A stretch of 64,000 nucleotides of DNA from Actibacterium naphthalenivorans. GTDB lineage: Bacteria > Pseudomonadota > Alphaproteobacteria > Rhodobacterales > Rhodobacteraceae. The notes under the pieces were generated by a model. That model had not been told where the DNA came from, did not search any database, and worked only from the letters and a program-made list of their open reading frames with translations. The translations under genes were made by a program, and so were the position numbers. Location: the NCBI RefSeq assembly GCF_014196965.1, contig NZ_JACIEQ010000001.1, positions 1,364,001 to 1,428,000 of the forward strand, in the 5' to 3' direction. Below, piece by piece: positions 47,188 to 55,290 of the stretch (positions within the stretch are counted from its first letter, which is position 1; every line of letters begins with the position of its first letter).

Positions 47188-47634
47188 ATGATCAGACGAT
47201 TCGGCGAGACGGTCGTGAAGGGCCAGAGCTATCAGATCCGCCACGGGGCCTATGCCATCCTGCCGCTCGGCGGATCGCTTCTTTTGACGCATCAGGCCGC
47301 ACCGGTGCCCGAATTCCAGCTTCCCGGCGGCGGCATCGATCCAGGCGAATCGCCGCTTGCCGCGCTTCACCGCGAGGTGTTCGAAGAAACCGGCTGGCAC
47401 ATCGCACCGATGCGCCGCCTCGGCGCCTTTCGCCGCTTCACCTTCATGCCCGACTACAACATCTGGGCCGAAAAGCTGTGCCACATCTACCTGGCCCGCC
47501 CGATCCGCCCGCACGGCGCCCCGACGGAGCCGGCCCATACCGCCCTGTGGATGCCCGCCGAGCTGGCCACGGAAGAGCTCGGCAACGCCGGTGATCGGTA
47601 TTTCGTTTCAGATTTTCTGCGCCGCGCGCGATAG
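47188..47634 (+). CDS. Nudix hydrolase of unknown substrate
   Basis: A 148-aa protein with a complete Nudix box GGGIDPGESPLAALHREVFE then ETGW (about 46-69). No upstream motif reveals the substrate. ATG 47188 has AAGGGGG in the preceding 15 bases; the frame to 47110 is excluded by the divergent hslO start. It ends three bases before the convergent REC-PP2C gene. MutT-like or nucleotide-sugar pyrophosphatase activity are equally possible. Confidence 0.85.
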   Translation: MIRRFGETVVKGQSYQIRHGAYAILPLGGSLLLTHQAAPVPEFQLPGGGIDPGESPLAALHREVFEETGWHIAPMRRLGAFRRFTFMPDYNIWAEKLCHIYLARPIRPHGAPTEPAHTALWMPAELATEELGNAGDRYFVSDFLRRAR

Positions 47635-47637
47635 TCC

Positions 47638-48918
47638 CTATTCCGGCCCCCCGTACTCCAGCAGCACCGCAGAGACATCATCCTTCAAGGGTTCGTCCTT
47701 GCGGCGCATGTTCAGCAGCCAGAAAAGTTCGTCCAGCACTTCGGGGCCGGTCGAGCTGGCGCCTGCGACGAGCATCTGTTTGAGCCCCTCTTCCTCGAGC
47801 ATCCCGCCGGTTTCGCATTCGCTTTCGGTGAACCCGTCGGAATAGAGCAGAATACGGTCTCCTTCATAAAGCTGGATCTCAAAGCTCTGATACTCCACCC
47901 CCGGCAGCAGGCCGACGGGCGGGCCGCCATCGCCGACGAAATCGACGCTGCCATCGCGCCGCTGAACCGCCGGATAAGGATGGCCCGCCTGAACCATGCG
48001 CACCTTTCCCGTCATCAGATCCGCAATACCATAGGCCAGTGTGAAATATTCCTCGACGCCGTTGTCGGAAAGAAGCCGCTCGTTCAGGATATGCGCGACT
48101 TCCTGCGGTTGGCGCAGGGCAAAGAACCGATCGAACCGCTTCATCACCGCGATGTTCTGTTCCAGAAACCGCCCGCTCAGATAGCTCGCAAGGCGCGCTG
48201 TCATCAGCGCCGAAGTCACGCCATGGCCCGACACATCGATATTGTAGAACGCCAGCCGGTTTGGCCCCGGCGAAAACACCCCGACGAGATCGCCGCCGAC
48301 ATGTCCGCAGGGCTTCATCAGCATTGAAACGGTCGTTTTTCCGAATCGGTTCATTCGCTCGGGCAGCAGTGATTCCTGAATTTTGCGGGCCTGCATCAGG
48401 TCACGGTCCACCGTGTCATACAGCCCCTGAAGCTCGTCCAGCGCGGCGCTGATCATCTGATTCTTCTCGTTCAGCGCATTCTGCATGCCCAGAATCCGCC
48501 GCCCCGCCGACAGCCGTGCGCGCAGCTCGTTCGCGTTGACCGGCTTGGTCAGGAAATCATCGGCCCCCACTTCCAGCCCGTGCACGATCTCGCCGGTTTC
48601 GGATTTGGACGTCAGCAGGATGAAATAGACATAGTCGGCCTTCTCCAGCGCCCGGAAGCGGGTGCAGAATTCCAGCCCGGTCAGCCCCGGCATCATCCAG
48701 TCACTTATGATGAAATCCACGTTGCGCCTGTGGCAGATTTCAAGCGCCTCGTTCCCCGATGCGGCCTCTGTCACGGCATATCCCCATCGTTCAAGAAGAA
48801 GCCGCAGGATGCGCCGCTGGACACGGCTGTCATCGACCAGAAGAACGGCACCTGCGGTCCCCTGTTCGGCACTGGCATCAGGCTGTACCGGGTTTTCAGC
48901 AAGCGCTTTCAAATTCAC
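47638..48918 (-). CDS. Response regulator with PP2C (SpoIIE-type) phosphatase output
   Basis: A 426-aa protein. Residues about 25-140 are a REC domain (VLLVDDSRVQRRIL; phospho-Asp in IISDWMMPGLTG; Lys in DFLTKPVNANE). A coiled-coil linker follows (about 145-185). Residues about 200-425 are a PP2C-type serine phosphatase with NIDVSGHGVTSALM, DDVSAVL and DGFTES metal motifs. GTG 48918 has GAGG five bases upstream. It would dephosphorylate a STAS anti-anti-sigma factor in a partner switch, as described for RbaY of Rhodobacter capsulatus; no STAS or kinase partner is in view. The Hpt gene faces it. Confidence 0.9.
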   Translation of the reverse strand: MNLKALAENPVQPDASAEQGTAGAVLLVDDSRVQRRILRLLLERWGYAVTEAASGNEALEICHRRNVDFIISDWMMPGLTGLEFCTRFRALEKADYVYFILLTSKSETGEIVHGLEVGADDFLTKPVNANELRARLSAGRRILGMQNALNEKNQMISAALDELQGLYDTVDRDLMQARKIQESLLPERMNRFGKTTVSMLMKPCGHVGGDLVGVFSPGPNRLAFYNIDVSGHGVTSALMTARLASYLSGRFLEQNIAVMKRFDRFFALRQPQEVAHILNERLLSDNGVEEYFTLAYGIADLMTGKVRMVQAGHPYPAVQRRDGSVDFVGDGGPPVGLLPGVEYQSFEIQLYEGDRILLYSDGFTESECETGGMLEEEGLKQMLVAGASSTGPEVLDELFWLLNMRRKDEPLKDDVSAVLLEYGGPE

Positions 48919-49072
48919 ACCTTCCTCAATGCTCTGGGCACAGCGGTACACGCAGCGCACTTAAGAAGAGGTGAAAATTAAGCTTCTATCCAATTCGCCG
49001 GCATGACTCATCACTTGTTAAGTTCGCTGATCTAGCGTTCTCGCAAGGGCAGGATCAGGCAGGAAAGCAGTG

Positions 49073-49408
49073 ATGATTGATTGGAACCGCATAAAGGAAT
49101 TACAGGGCGAGGTCGGAACAGAGGCTTTTGCCGAAGTCGTGGAGCTTTTCCTCGAAGAGGTGGAAGAGGGGATCGGGCGTCTTCCCCGCGCCTCCTCGAC
49201 CGCCAGCCTGCAGGAAGAGCTGCATTTCCTCAAGGGCTCGGCGCTCAACCTGGGGTTCCGGCAGTTCGCGCAGCTTTGCCATGAAGAGGAACAGGCCGCC
49301 GCCACAAGGGGCCCGGCCGCGGTTGATCGCGTCGCGCTCACCGATTGCTACCAGCGTTCGAAGGAAACATTTTCGGCGCGGCTGGCCCGCCTTGGCGCCG
49401 CCGCCTGA
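49073..49408 (+). CDS. Histidine phosphotransfer (Hpt) domain protein
   Basis: A 111-aa single Hpt domain. The phosphate-accepting histidine is in EELHFLKGSALNLGFRQFA (about residue 48), in the usual H-x-x-K-G-S context. ATG 49073 is preferred over GTG 49070 because AGGA is eight bases upstream. It is divergent from the REC-PP2C gene across 154 bp, so the two may be signalling partners. The donor kinase is not in the window. Confidence 0.85.
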   Translation: MIDWNRIKELQGEVGTEAFAEVVELFLEEVEEGIGRLPRASSTASLQEELHFLKGSALNLGFRQFAQLCHEEEQAAATRGPAAVDRVALTDCYQRSKETFSARLARLGAAA

Positions 49409-49485
49409 ACGCCCGGCCCTTGCCCGCCCGGCAAAAACCCAATAAACGCCGCCGGAACCCTTCCTGAACCAAAGGCGTCTTGCGC

Positions 49486-50706
49486 ATGTCTGCCCCCAAG
49501 AAAGTCGTCCTGGCCTATTCCGGTGGCCTTGACACGTCCATCATCCTGAAATGGCTGCAAACCGAATATGGCTGCGAGGTCGTGACCTTCACCGCCGATC
49601 TCGGTCAGGGGGAAGAACTGGAACCTGCCCGCAAAAAGGCCGAGATGATGGGCGCCTCGGATATTTTCATCGAGGATCTGCGCGAGGAATTCGTGCGCGA
49701 TTTCGTCTTTCCGATGTTCCGCGCCAACGCGCTTTACGAAGGGCTGTACCTGCTCGGCACCTCTATCGCACGGCCGCTGATCTCCAAGCGCCTGATCGAG
49801 ATCGCCGAGGCGACCGGCGCCGATGCCGTGGCCCATGGCGCCACCGGCAAAGGCAACGATCAGGTGCGCTTCGAGTTGAGCGCCTATGCCCTGAACCCCG
49901 ATATCAAGGTGATTGCCCCCTGGCGCGAATGGGATCTGACATCGCGCACCAAGCTTCTGGAATTCGCAGAGCTGAACCAGATCCCCGTCGCCAAGGACAA
50001 GCGCGGCGAGGCACCGTTCAGCGTCGACGCCAACCTTCTGCACACCTCGTCCGAGGGCAAGGTGCTGGAAGACCCCGCACAGGACGCGCCCGACTACGTC
50101 TATCAGCGCACCGTCAATCCCGAAGATGCGCCGAACGAACCGGAGTTCGTCGAAATCGGGTTTGAAAAGGGCGATGCGATCAGCATCAACGGCCAGGCCA
50201 TGAGCCCCGCCACCCTGCTGACCAAGCTCAACGAACTGGGCGGCAAACACGGCATCGGCCGGCTGGATCTGGTCGAAGGCCGGTTCGTGGGCATGAAATC
50301 CCGCGGCATCTATGAAACGCCCGGCGGCACTCTCCTGCTCGAGGCGCATCGCGGGATCGAGCAGATTACGCTCGACCGTGGCGCGGCGCATCTGAAAGAC
50401 CAGATCATGCCGCAATATGCCGAGCTGATCTACAACGGCTTCTGGTTCAGCCCCGAGCGCGAAATGCTGCAGGCGCTGATCGACAAGAGCCAGGAACATG
50501 TCACCGGCACCGTCCGGCTCAAACTTTACAAGGGCCTGGCCCGCACCGTCGGCCGGTGGTCGGATCAGTCGCTCTATTCCGAAGAGCATGTGACCTTCGA
50601 GGATGACGCCGGCGCCTATGATCAGAAAGACGCGGCGGGCTTTATCAAGCTCAACGCCCTGCGCCTGCGCCTTATCGCGATGCGCAACCGCCGGCTCAAG
50701 GGCTGA
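49486..50706 (+). CDS. argG: Argininosuccinate synthase
   Basis: Joins citrulline and aspartate with ATP in arginine synthesis. The 406-aa product starts [20 protein letters not shown] (the ATP PP-loop SGGLDTS), with [18 protein letters not shown]-free [14 protein letters not shown], and [18 protein letters not shown] typical of ArgG. ATG 49486 gives the standard MSAPKK start; TTG 49480 is an alternative. A GC-rich terminator follows. argJ is elsewhere in this window, so arginine genes are scattered. Confidence 0.97.
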   Translation: MSAPKKVVLAYSGGLDTSIILKWLQTEYGCEVVTFTADLGQGEELEPARKKAEMMGASDIFIEDLREEFVRDFVFPMFRANALYEGLYLLGTSIARPLISKRLIEIAEATGADAVAHGATGKGNDQVRFELSAYALNPDIKVIAPWREWDLTSRTKLLEFAELNQIPVAKDKRGEAPFSVDANLLHTSSEGKVLEDPAQDAPDYVYQRTVNPEDAPNEPEFVEIGFEKGDAISINGQAMSPATLLTKLNELGGKHGIGRLDLVEGRFVGMKSRGIYETPGGTLLLEAHRGIEQITLDRGAAHLKDQIMPQYAELIYNGFWFSPEREMLQALIDKSQEHVTGTVRLKLYKGLARTVGRWSDQSLYSEEHVTFEDDAGAYDQKDAAGFIKLNALRLRLIAMRNRRLKG

Positions 50707-50713
50707 CGTTGCC

Positions 50714-50740
50714 GCCCGGCCCGCAGAACACGGGCCGGGC
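50714..50740. terminator. Stem-loop between convergent argG and the secreted-protein gene
   Basis: A 10-bp perfect stem (50714-50723 with 50731-50740), seven-base loop, eight bases after the argG stop. No T-run, but its place between convergent ends supports termination. Confidence 0.65.
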
Positions 50741-50754
50741 CACGCTTGCGCGCG

Positions 50755-51162
50755 TTACTGCGCGCTGACCACGGCCATCACCAGCTTGCCGTCAACCTTC
50801 ACCGGGCCATCCTCTTTCGCACCCAGCGTATATTCGAAGATGCCGGTCTTCATGCCGCCCTCTTCGCCGTGAAGCATCAGCATCAGCCTTTCACCCGGCT
50901 TCACCTCTTCGGTCAGAATGGCCGCGACATCCGTATTCTCGCCCTTCATCAGCGGTGCATGGCCGACGACCGGGCCGGGCTTCATCTCGTCGCCGGTGCG
51001 ATGCACCACCAGCCAGCCATTGGCCGGGGCGACGACGGAACCGGCAACAACGGTGCCGCCGGAAACATCCTGATCCATCGCATCCACATTCAGCATCATA
51101 TGCCCGCCCGCAAAGGCGGAACCGGCGAACAGGGAAAAGGCGGCGGCGTAAACGGTTTTCAT
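50755..51162 (-). CDS. Secreted protein of unknown function (DUF7282-like)
   Basis: A 135-aa exported protein with a clear signal peptide (MKTVYAAAFSLFAGSAFAGG, cleavage near 18). The mature part looks like a small beta-sandwich: GWLVVHRTGDEMKPGPVVG, ERLMLMLHGEEGG and MKTGIFEYTLGAKEDG. It resembles a domain family I associate with DUF7282, without assigned function. GGGAG lies six bases before ATG 51162. The gene is divergent from the exported MsrA across 203 bp. Confidence 0.75.
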   Translation of the reverse strand: MKTVYAAAFSLFAGSAFAGGHMMLNVDAMDQDVSGGTVVAGSVVAPANGWLVVHRTGDEMKPGPVVGHAPLMKGENTDVAAILTEEVKPGERLMLMLHGEEGGMKTGIFEYTLGAKEDGPVKVDGKLVMAVVSAQ

Positions 51163-51365
51163 AACAAACTCCCGTGGTTTCACATGACAGGCCGGATGAC
51201 CCATCTGTGCAAAGACACGGACGCAGCAGCCACAGAGTTTCACCGCACCCCCGAAACAGGCGAAATGTTACAGCCGTTCGAAGCTTCGTGACCTCACGCG
51301 CTTGTCAGTACCGCTTGCACCCTTGCCGGCCCTAGGTTGCAGCAGACCAACCCAAGGAGGGCGAC

Positions 51366-52031
51366 ATGCCTCAGACATTGCAGAACCTGAAAACCCTGAC
51401 GCTGATGCTCGCCATCCTGTTCGGCGTCAGCGTGAATTGCAGCACGGCCAAGGCCGCGACGCTGGAAAAAGCCGTTCTGGCCGGCGGCTGCTTCTGGTGT
51501 GTCGAGGCCGATTTCGAGAAAGTGCCGGGGGTGAAAGAGGTGGTCTCCGGCTTTACCGGCGGCACTGTCGCCAACCCGTCCTACAAACAGGTCGTAAGGG
51601 GCGGCACCGGCCATTTCGAAGCGGTCGAGATTACCTATGACCCCGAAGCGGTCAGCTATGACACGCTTCTGAGCCTCTTCTTCCGCAGCGTCGACCCGAC
51701 CGATGCCTACGGGCAGTTTTGCGACAAGGGAGACAGTTACAGAACCGCGATTTTCGTCTCTGATCCGGCCGAAAAGGATATTGCCCAACAAGCCAGGGCA
51801 AATGCCGAAGCCGCGTTGGGCAAGCCGATCGTGACCCCGATCCTGCCCGCCGGGCCGTTCTATCCCGCCGAAAGCTATCATCAGGATTACTACAAGAAGG
51901 ACGATCTTATCCTGACCCGGTTCGGCCCCAAAACCAAGGCCGAAGCCTACAAGCGCTATCGCGACGCCTGCGGCCGGGATCAGCGCGTGCGCCAGCTTTG
52001 GGGCAGCGCGGCGGCCTTTGCCGGATCGTGA
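51366..52031 (+). CDS. msrA: Peptide-methionine (S)-S-oxide reductase MsrA, exported
   Basis: Repairs methionine-S-sulfoxide in proteins. The 221-aa product has the catalytic [14 protein letters not shown] (Cys near 41), [15 protein letters not shown] and the YHQDYY C-terminal motif; cysteines in GQFCDKG and DACGRD may recycle it. Unlike cytoplasmic MsrA, it has an N-terminal signal-like segment ([20 protein letters not shown]), so it probably works in the periplasm. AAGGAGGGCGAC precedes ATG 51366. It ends immediately before the convergent ribokinase stop. Confidence 0.92.
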   Translation: MPQTLQNLKTLTLMLAILFGVSVNCSTAKAATLEKAVLAGGCFWCVEADFEKVPGVKEVVSGFTGGTVANPSYKQVVRGGTGHFEAVEITYDPEAVSYDTLLSLFFRSVDPTDAYGQFCDKGDSYRTAIFVSDPAEKDIAQQARANAEAALGKPIVTPILPAGPFYPAESYHQDYYKKDDLILTRFGPKTKAEAYKRYRDACGRDQRVRQLWGSAAAFAGS

Positions 52032-52895
52032 TCAGGCGCGGCCGAGAAAGGCCAGAACCTCATCGCGCGGCGGCATCGCATCGGCGGTGCCGGGCCGGCT
52101 GACCTGAAGCGCGGCGGCGGCGGCGCCGTAACGCAGCGCCTCTTCACGGCCCATCCCGAGGTCAAGACAGGCCGCGACCGAGCCGATAAAGCAATCCCCT
52201 GCCCCGGTCGTATCCACGGCCTCGACCGCAAAGGCGGGAATCTCCACAGTCTCTCCGCCACGCACCGCCCAGCTTGCCCCCCTGGCGCCGCGCGTGACGA
52301 TCATGTCGGGCAACATCCGCCCGCCCAGCGTATCCGAGAGTTGCGCGGCCTCGACCTCGTTCAGAACCAGGATCGTGGTCAGCGGCAGCATCTGTTTCAC
52401 CGCCTCCGCCTGAAACGGGGCCGCCGAATAGATCACCCGCATCCCGCAGGCGCCCGCCCTCTGCGCGGCGCTCAGCTGACAGGTGGTTTCGTTCTGCAAA
52501 AGCAGCGTATCGCCGGGGCCGGCATCGGCCAGCGCGGCGCCGATCCGCGCCTCATCCTGCAGCGCATTCGCCCCGGCCAGCAGGACGATCATGTTTTCGC
52601 CCTGCGGGTCCACATTGATGATCGCATGCGCGGTGGGCCCGCCAACCTCGGCCACATGCGCCACGTCCACGCCGAAGCCGCGCAACCGCTCAACGGCCCA
52701 GCGCCCATCCGCGCCGACGGCCCCGATATGCCGGACCTCGGCCCCGGCAAGCCGCGCCGCAACCGACTGGTTCGCGCCCTTGCCGCCCAGCCCGACGCGA
52801 TGCGCTGTGGCGGCGATCGTCTCTCCTCCGGCCGGCAGATGCGGCACGTCGTAAACGTAATCCGCATTGATCGAACCGAGGTTATAGATGGTCAT
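52032..52895 (-). CDS. rbsK: Ribokinase-family sugar kinase
   Basis: A 287-aa PfkB-family kinase, probably phosphorylating ribose at O5. GGKGANQSVAAARL-like VGLGGKGANQSVAARLAG near 35 and the catalytic anion hole DTTGAGDCFIGSVAA near 235 are the two PfkB signatures. It ends directly against msrA and begins two bases after the maeB stop, so it is cotranscribed with maeB. No ribose transporter is nearby; another PfkB substrate (adenosine, fructose-type) is possible. Confidence 0.85.
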   Translation of the reverse strand: MTIYNLGSINADYVYDVPHLPAGGETIAATAHRVGLGGKGANQSVAARLAGAEVRHIGAVGADGRWAVERLRGFGVDVAHVAEVGGPTAHAIINVDPQGENMIVLLAGANALQDEARIGAALADAGPGDTLLLQNETTCQLSAAQRAGACGMRVIYSAAPFQAEAVKQMLPLTTILVLNEVEAAQLSDTLGGRMLPDMIVTRGARGASWAVRGGETVEIPAFAVEAVDTTGAGDCFIGSVAACLDLGMGREEALRYGAAAAALQVSRPGTADAMPPRDEVLAFLGRA

Positions 52896-52896
52896 C

Positions 52897-55155
52897 TCAT
52901 CCCACCTTCGATGCGGCCAGAAGCGCCATGTTCAGGATGTCATTCACTGTCGACACTGTCGAACACACCTGAATCGGCTTGTCGACGCCCGCAAGGATCG
53001 GCCCGATGACGGTAGCCCCTGCCATCTCCTGCATCAGCTTGACAGAGATCGAGGCCGAGTGCCGCGCCGGCACCACCAGTACATTCGCCGGCCCCGACAG
53101 GCGCGAAAACGGGTATTTCGCCATCGCATCCACGTTCAGCGCAACGTCGACGGCCATCTCGCCCTCATACTCGAAATCGACGTCGCGCTCGTCCAGCACC
53201 AGCGGCGCCAGATGCATTTTCGTCGCCCGCTCGCTGACGGGATAGCCGAAGGTGGAGAAGCTGACAAAGGCAACGCGCGGTTCCAGCCCCAAGCCACGGG
53301 CCACGCCTGCCGCGCGTTCCGCGATATTGGCCAGATCCTGTTCATCAGGCCATTCGTGCACCAGCGTATCGGCGATCAGCACGATGCGCCCCTTGTGCAA
53401 CAGCGCCGTCACGCCGACCGCGCCATCCTCGGCCCGGGCATCGAACACGTGATTGATCAACTCCATCACCTGCGCCGATTTGCGCGTCGCACCCGTAACC
53501 ATCCCGTCACCATGACCATGGGCCAGCATCAGTGCCGAAAACACGTGCCTGTCCCGCGCGGCAAGCCTGTGGCTGTCGACCATGTCGAACCCGTCGCGCT
53601 GCAGGCGCTTGTACAGGAAATCCTTGTAGGCATTCAGATGGCGGGTCTTGGCGGCGTTCACCACCTCCAGCTCGCGATAGGCATCGCCCAGCCCGGCCGC
53701 TTCCAGCCGCAACCGGACATCCGCCTCACGCCCGACGACAAGCGCCTTGCCATAGCCGGAGCGCTGATAGTTCACCGCCGCGCGCAGTACACGTTCATCA
53801 TCGCCTTCGGTAAAGATCATCCGCGCCTGCGCCGCGCGGGCCCGCGCCGAAATACCGCGAAGCACCGAAGCGGTCGGATCCATCCGCGCCTTCAGCGTCT
53901 GCTCGTAGCCTTCCATATCGATGATCGGCCGCCGCGCCACGCCCGTGTCCATCCCGGCCCGCGCCACCGCCGGCGGGATCACGTGGATCAACCGCGGATC
54001 GAACGGCGTGGGGATGATATAGTCCCGCCCGAAGCTCAGCTTCTGCCCATAGGCCACCGCAACCTCATCCGGCACGTCTTCGCGGGCCAGCTTGGCCAAT
54101 GCCTCGGCGCAGGCGATTTTCATTTCGTCGTTGATCGCCCGCGCGTGAATATCGAGCGCGCCGCGGAACAGATACGGAAAGCCCAGAACGTTGTTCACCT
54201 GATTGGGATAGTCGGAACGCCCGGTGGCAACGATCGCATCCGCCCGCACCGCATGCGCCTCTTCCGGCGTAATCTCGGGGTCGGGGTTGGCCATGGCGAA
54301 GATCACCGGGTTATCCGCCATCGAGGCCACCATCTCCGCCGTCACCGCGCCCTTGGCCGACACGCCAAGAAACACGTCCGCCCCCTTCATCGCATCTTCC
54401 AGCGCGCGCGCGCCCGTCTTGGCCGCATGGGCCGATTTCCACTGGTTCATACCCTCGGTACGGCCCTGAAAAATAACGCCTTTCGTATCGCACATGATGC
54501 AGCTGTCATGCCTGGCGCCCATCGCCTTGATCAGTTCGAGGCAGGCAATGCCCGCAGCACCGGCGCCGTTCAGCACGATGCGGCAATCCTCGATCTTCTT
54601 GCCAGACAGGTGCAGCGCGTTGATCAGCCCCGCGGCGCAGATAACCGCTGTGCCATGCTGATCGTCATGGAAGACGGGGATATCCATCTCTTCCTTCAGG
54701 CGCTGCTCGATGATGAAACATTCGGGCGCCTTGATGTCTTCCAGATTGATCCCGCCAAAGCTGGGGCCCATCAGGCGCACCGCCTTGATGATCTCTTCGG
54801 GATCTTCGGTATCCAGCTCGATGTCGATGGCGTTGACGTCGGCGAAACGCTTGAACAGAACCGCCTTGCCCTCCATCACCGGCTTGGAGGCAAGCGCGCC
54901 CAGATTGCCCAGCCCCAGGATCGCGGTGCCGTTGGAAATCACCGCCACCATGTTGCCCTTGACCGTATAATCATAGGCGGTCTCGGGGTTCTCGGCGATG
55001 GCCTCGACCGGAACGGCGACACCGGGCGAATAGGCAAGCGAAAGATCGCGCTGGGTGGTCATCGCGGTGGTTGCCACAACCTCATATTTCCCCGGCGTGG
55101 GATCGAGGTGATAGGCAAGCGCCTCTTCGCTGGTGATCTTGTTCTTGGTCGACAT
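52897..55155 (-). CDS. maeB: NADP-dependent malic enzyme, MaeB type
   Basis: Decarboxylates malate to pyruvate with NADP. The 752-aa product has the malic-enzyme half (about 1-420: AYSPGVAVP, FHDDQHGTAVICAAGL, LNGAGAAGIACLELI) and a C-terminal phosphotransacetylase-like domain (about 430-750) that is regulatory in MaeB. E. coli MaeB is 759 aa. It is divergent from mutS across 135 bp and followed by ribokinase after one base. Confidence 0.96.
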   Translation of the reverse strand: MSTKNKITSEEALAYHLDPTPGKYEVVATTAMTTQRDLSLAYSPGVAVPVEAIAENPETAYDYTVKGNMVAVISNGTAILGLGNLGALASKPVMEGKAVLFKRFADVNAIDIELDTEDPEEIIKAVRLMGPSFGGINLEDIKAPECFIIEQRLKEEMDIPVFHDDQHGTAVICAAGLINALHLSGKKIEDCRIVLNGAGAAGIACLELIKAMGARHDSCIMCDTKGVIFQGRTEGMNQWKSAHAAKTGARALEDAMKGADVFLGVSAKGAVTAEMVASMADNPVIFAMANPDPEITPEEAHAVRADAIVATGRSDYPNQVNNVLGFPYLFRGALDIHARAINDEMKIACAEALAKLAREDVPDEVAVAYGQKLSFGRDYIIPTPFDPRLIHVIPPAVARAGMDTGVARRPIIDMEGYEQTLKARMDPTASVLRGISARARAAQARMIFTEGDDERVLRAAVNYQRSGYGKALVVGREADVRLRLEAAGLGDAYRELEVVNAAKTRHLNAYKDFLYKRLQRDGFDMVDSHRLAARDRHVFSALMLAHGHGDGMVTGATRKSAQVMELINHVFDARAEDGAVGVTALLHKGRIVLIADTLVHEWPDEQDLANIAERAAGVARGLGLEPRVAFVSFSTFGYPVSERATKMHLAPLVLDERDVDFEYEGEMAVDVALNVDAMAKYPFSRLSGPANVLVVPARHSASISVKLMQEMAGATVIGPILAGVDKPIQVCSTVSTVNDILNMALLAASKVG

Positions 55156-55290
55156 CGCGCCCGTCTCCTCCGCTCAGGTCACAGCGTCTTAGCGCCCTGC
55201 GGCAGCCGCCTCAACAAAAGATCGAATTCCGCCTTTCGCACATTTTGCGCGATTTGTATGGTCAACCCTACCAAACAGCCGAGGGATTTC

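Noticed and set aside
48961-49022. A CtrA binding site in the REC-PP2C/Hpt intergenic region
   Set aside because: TTAAG half-sites are present but their spacing (17 and 40 bp) does not fit TTAA-N7-TTAA.
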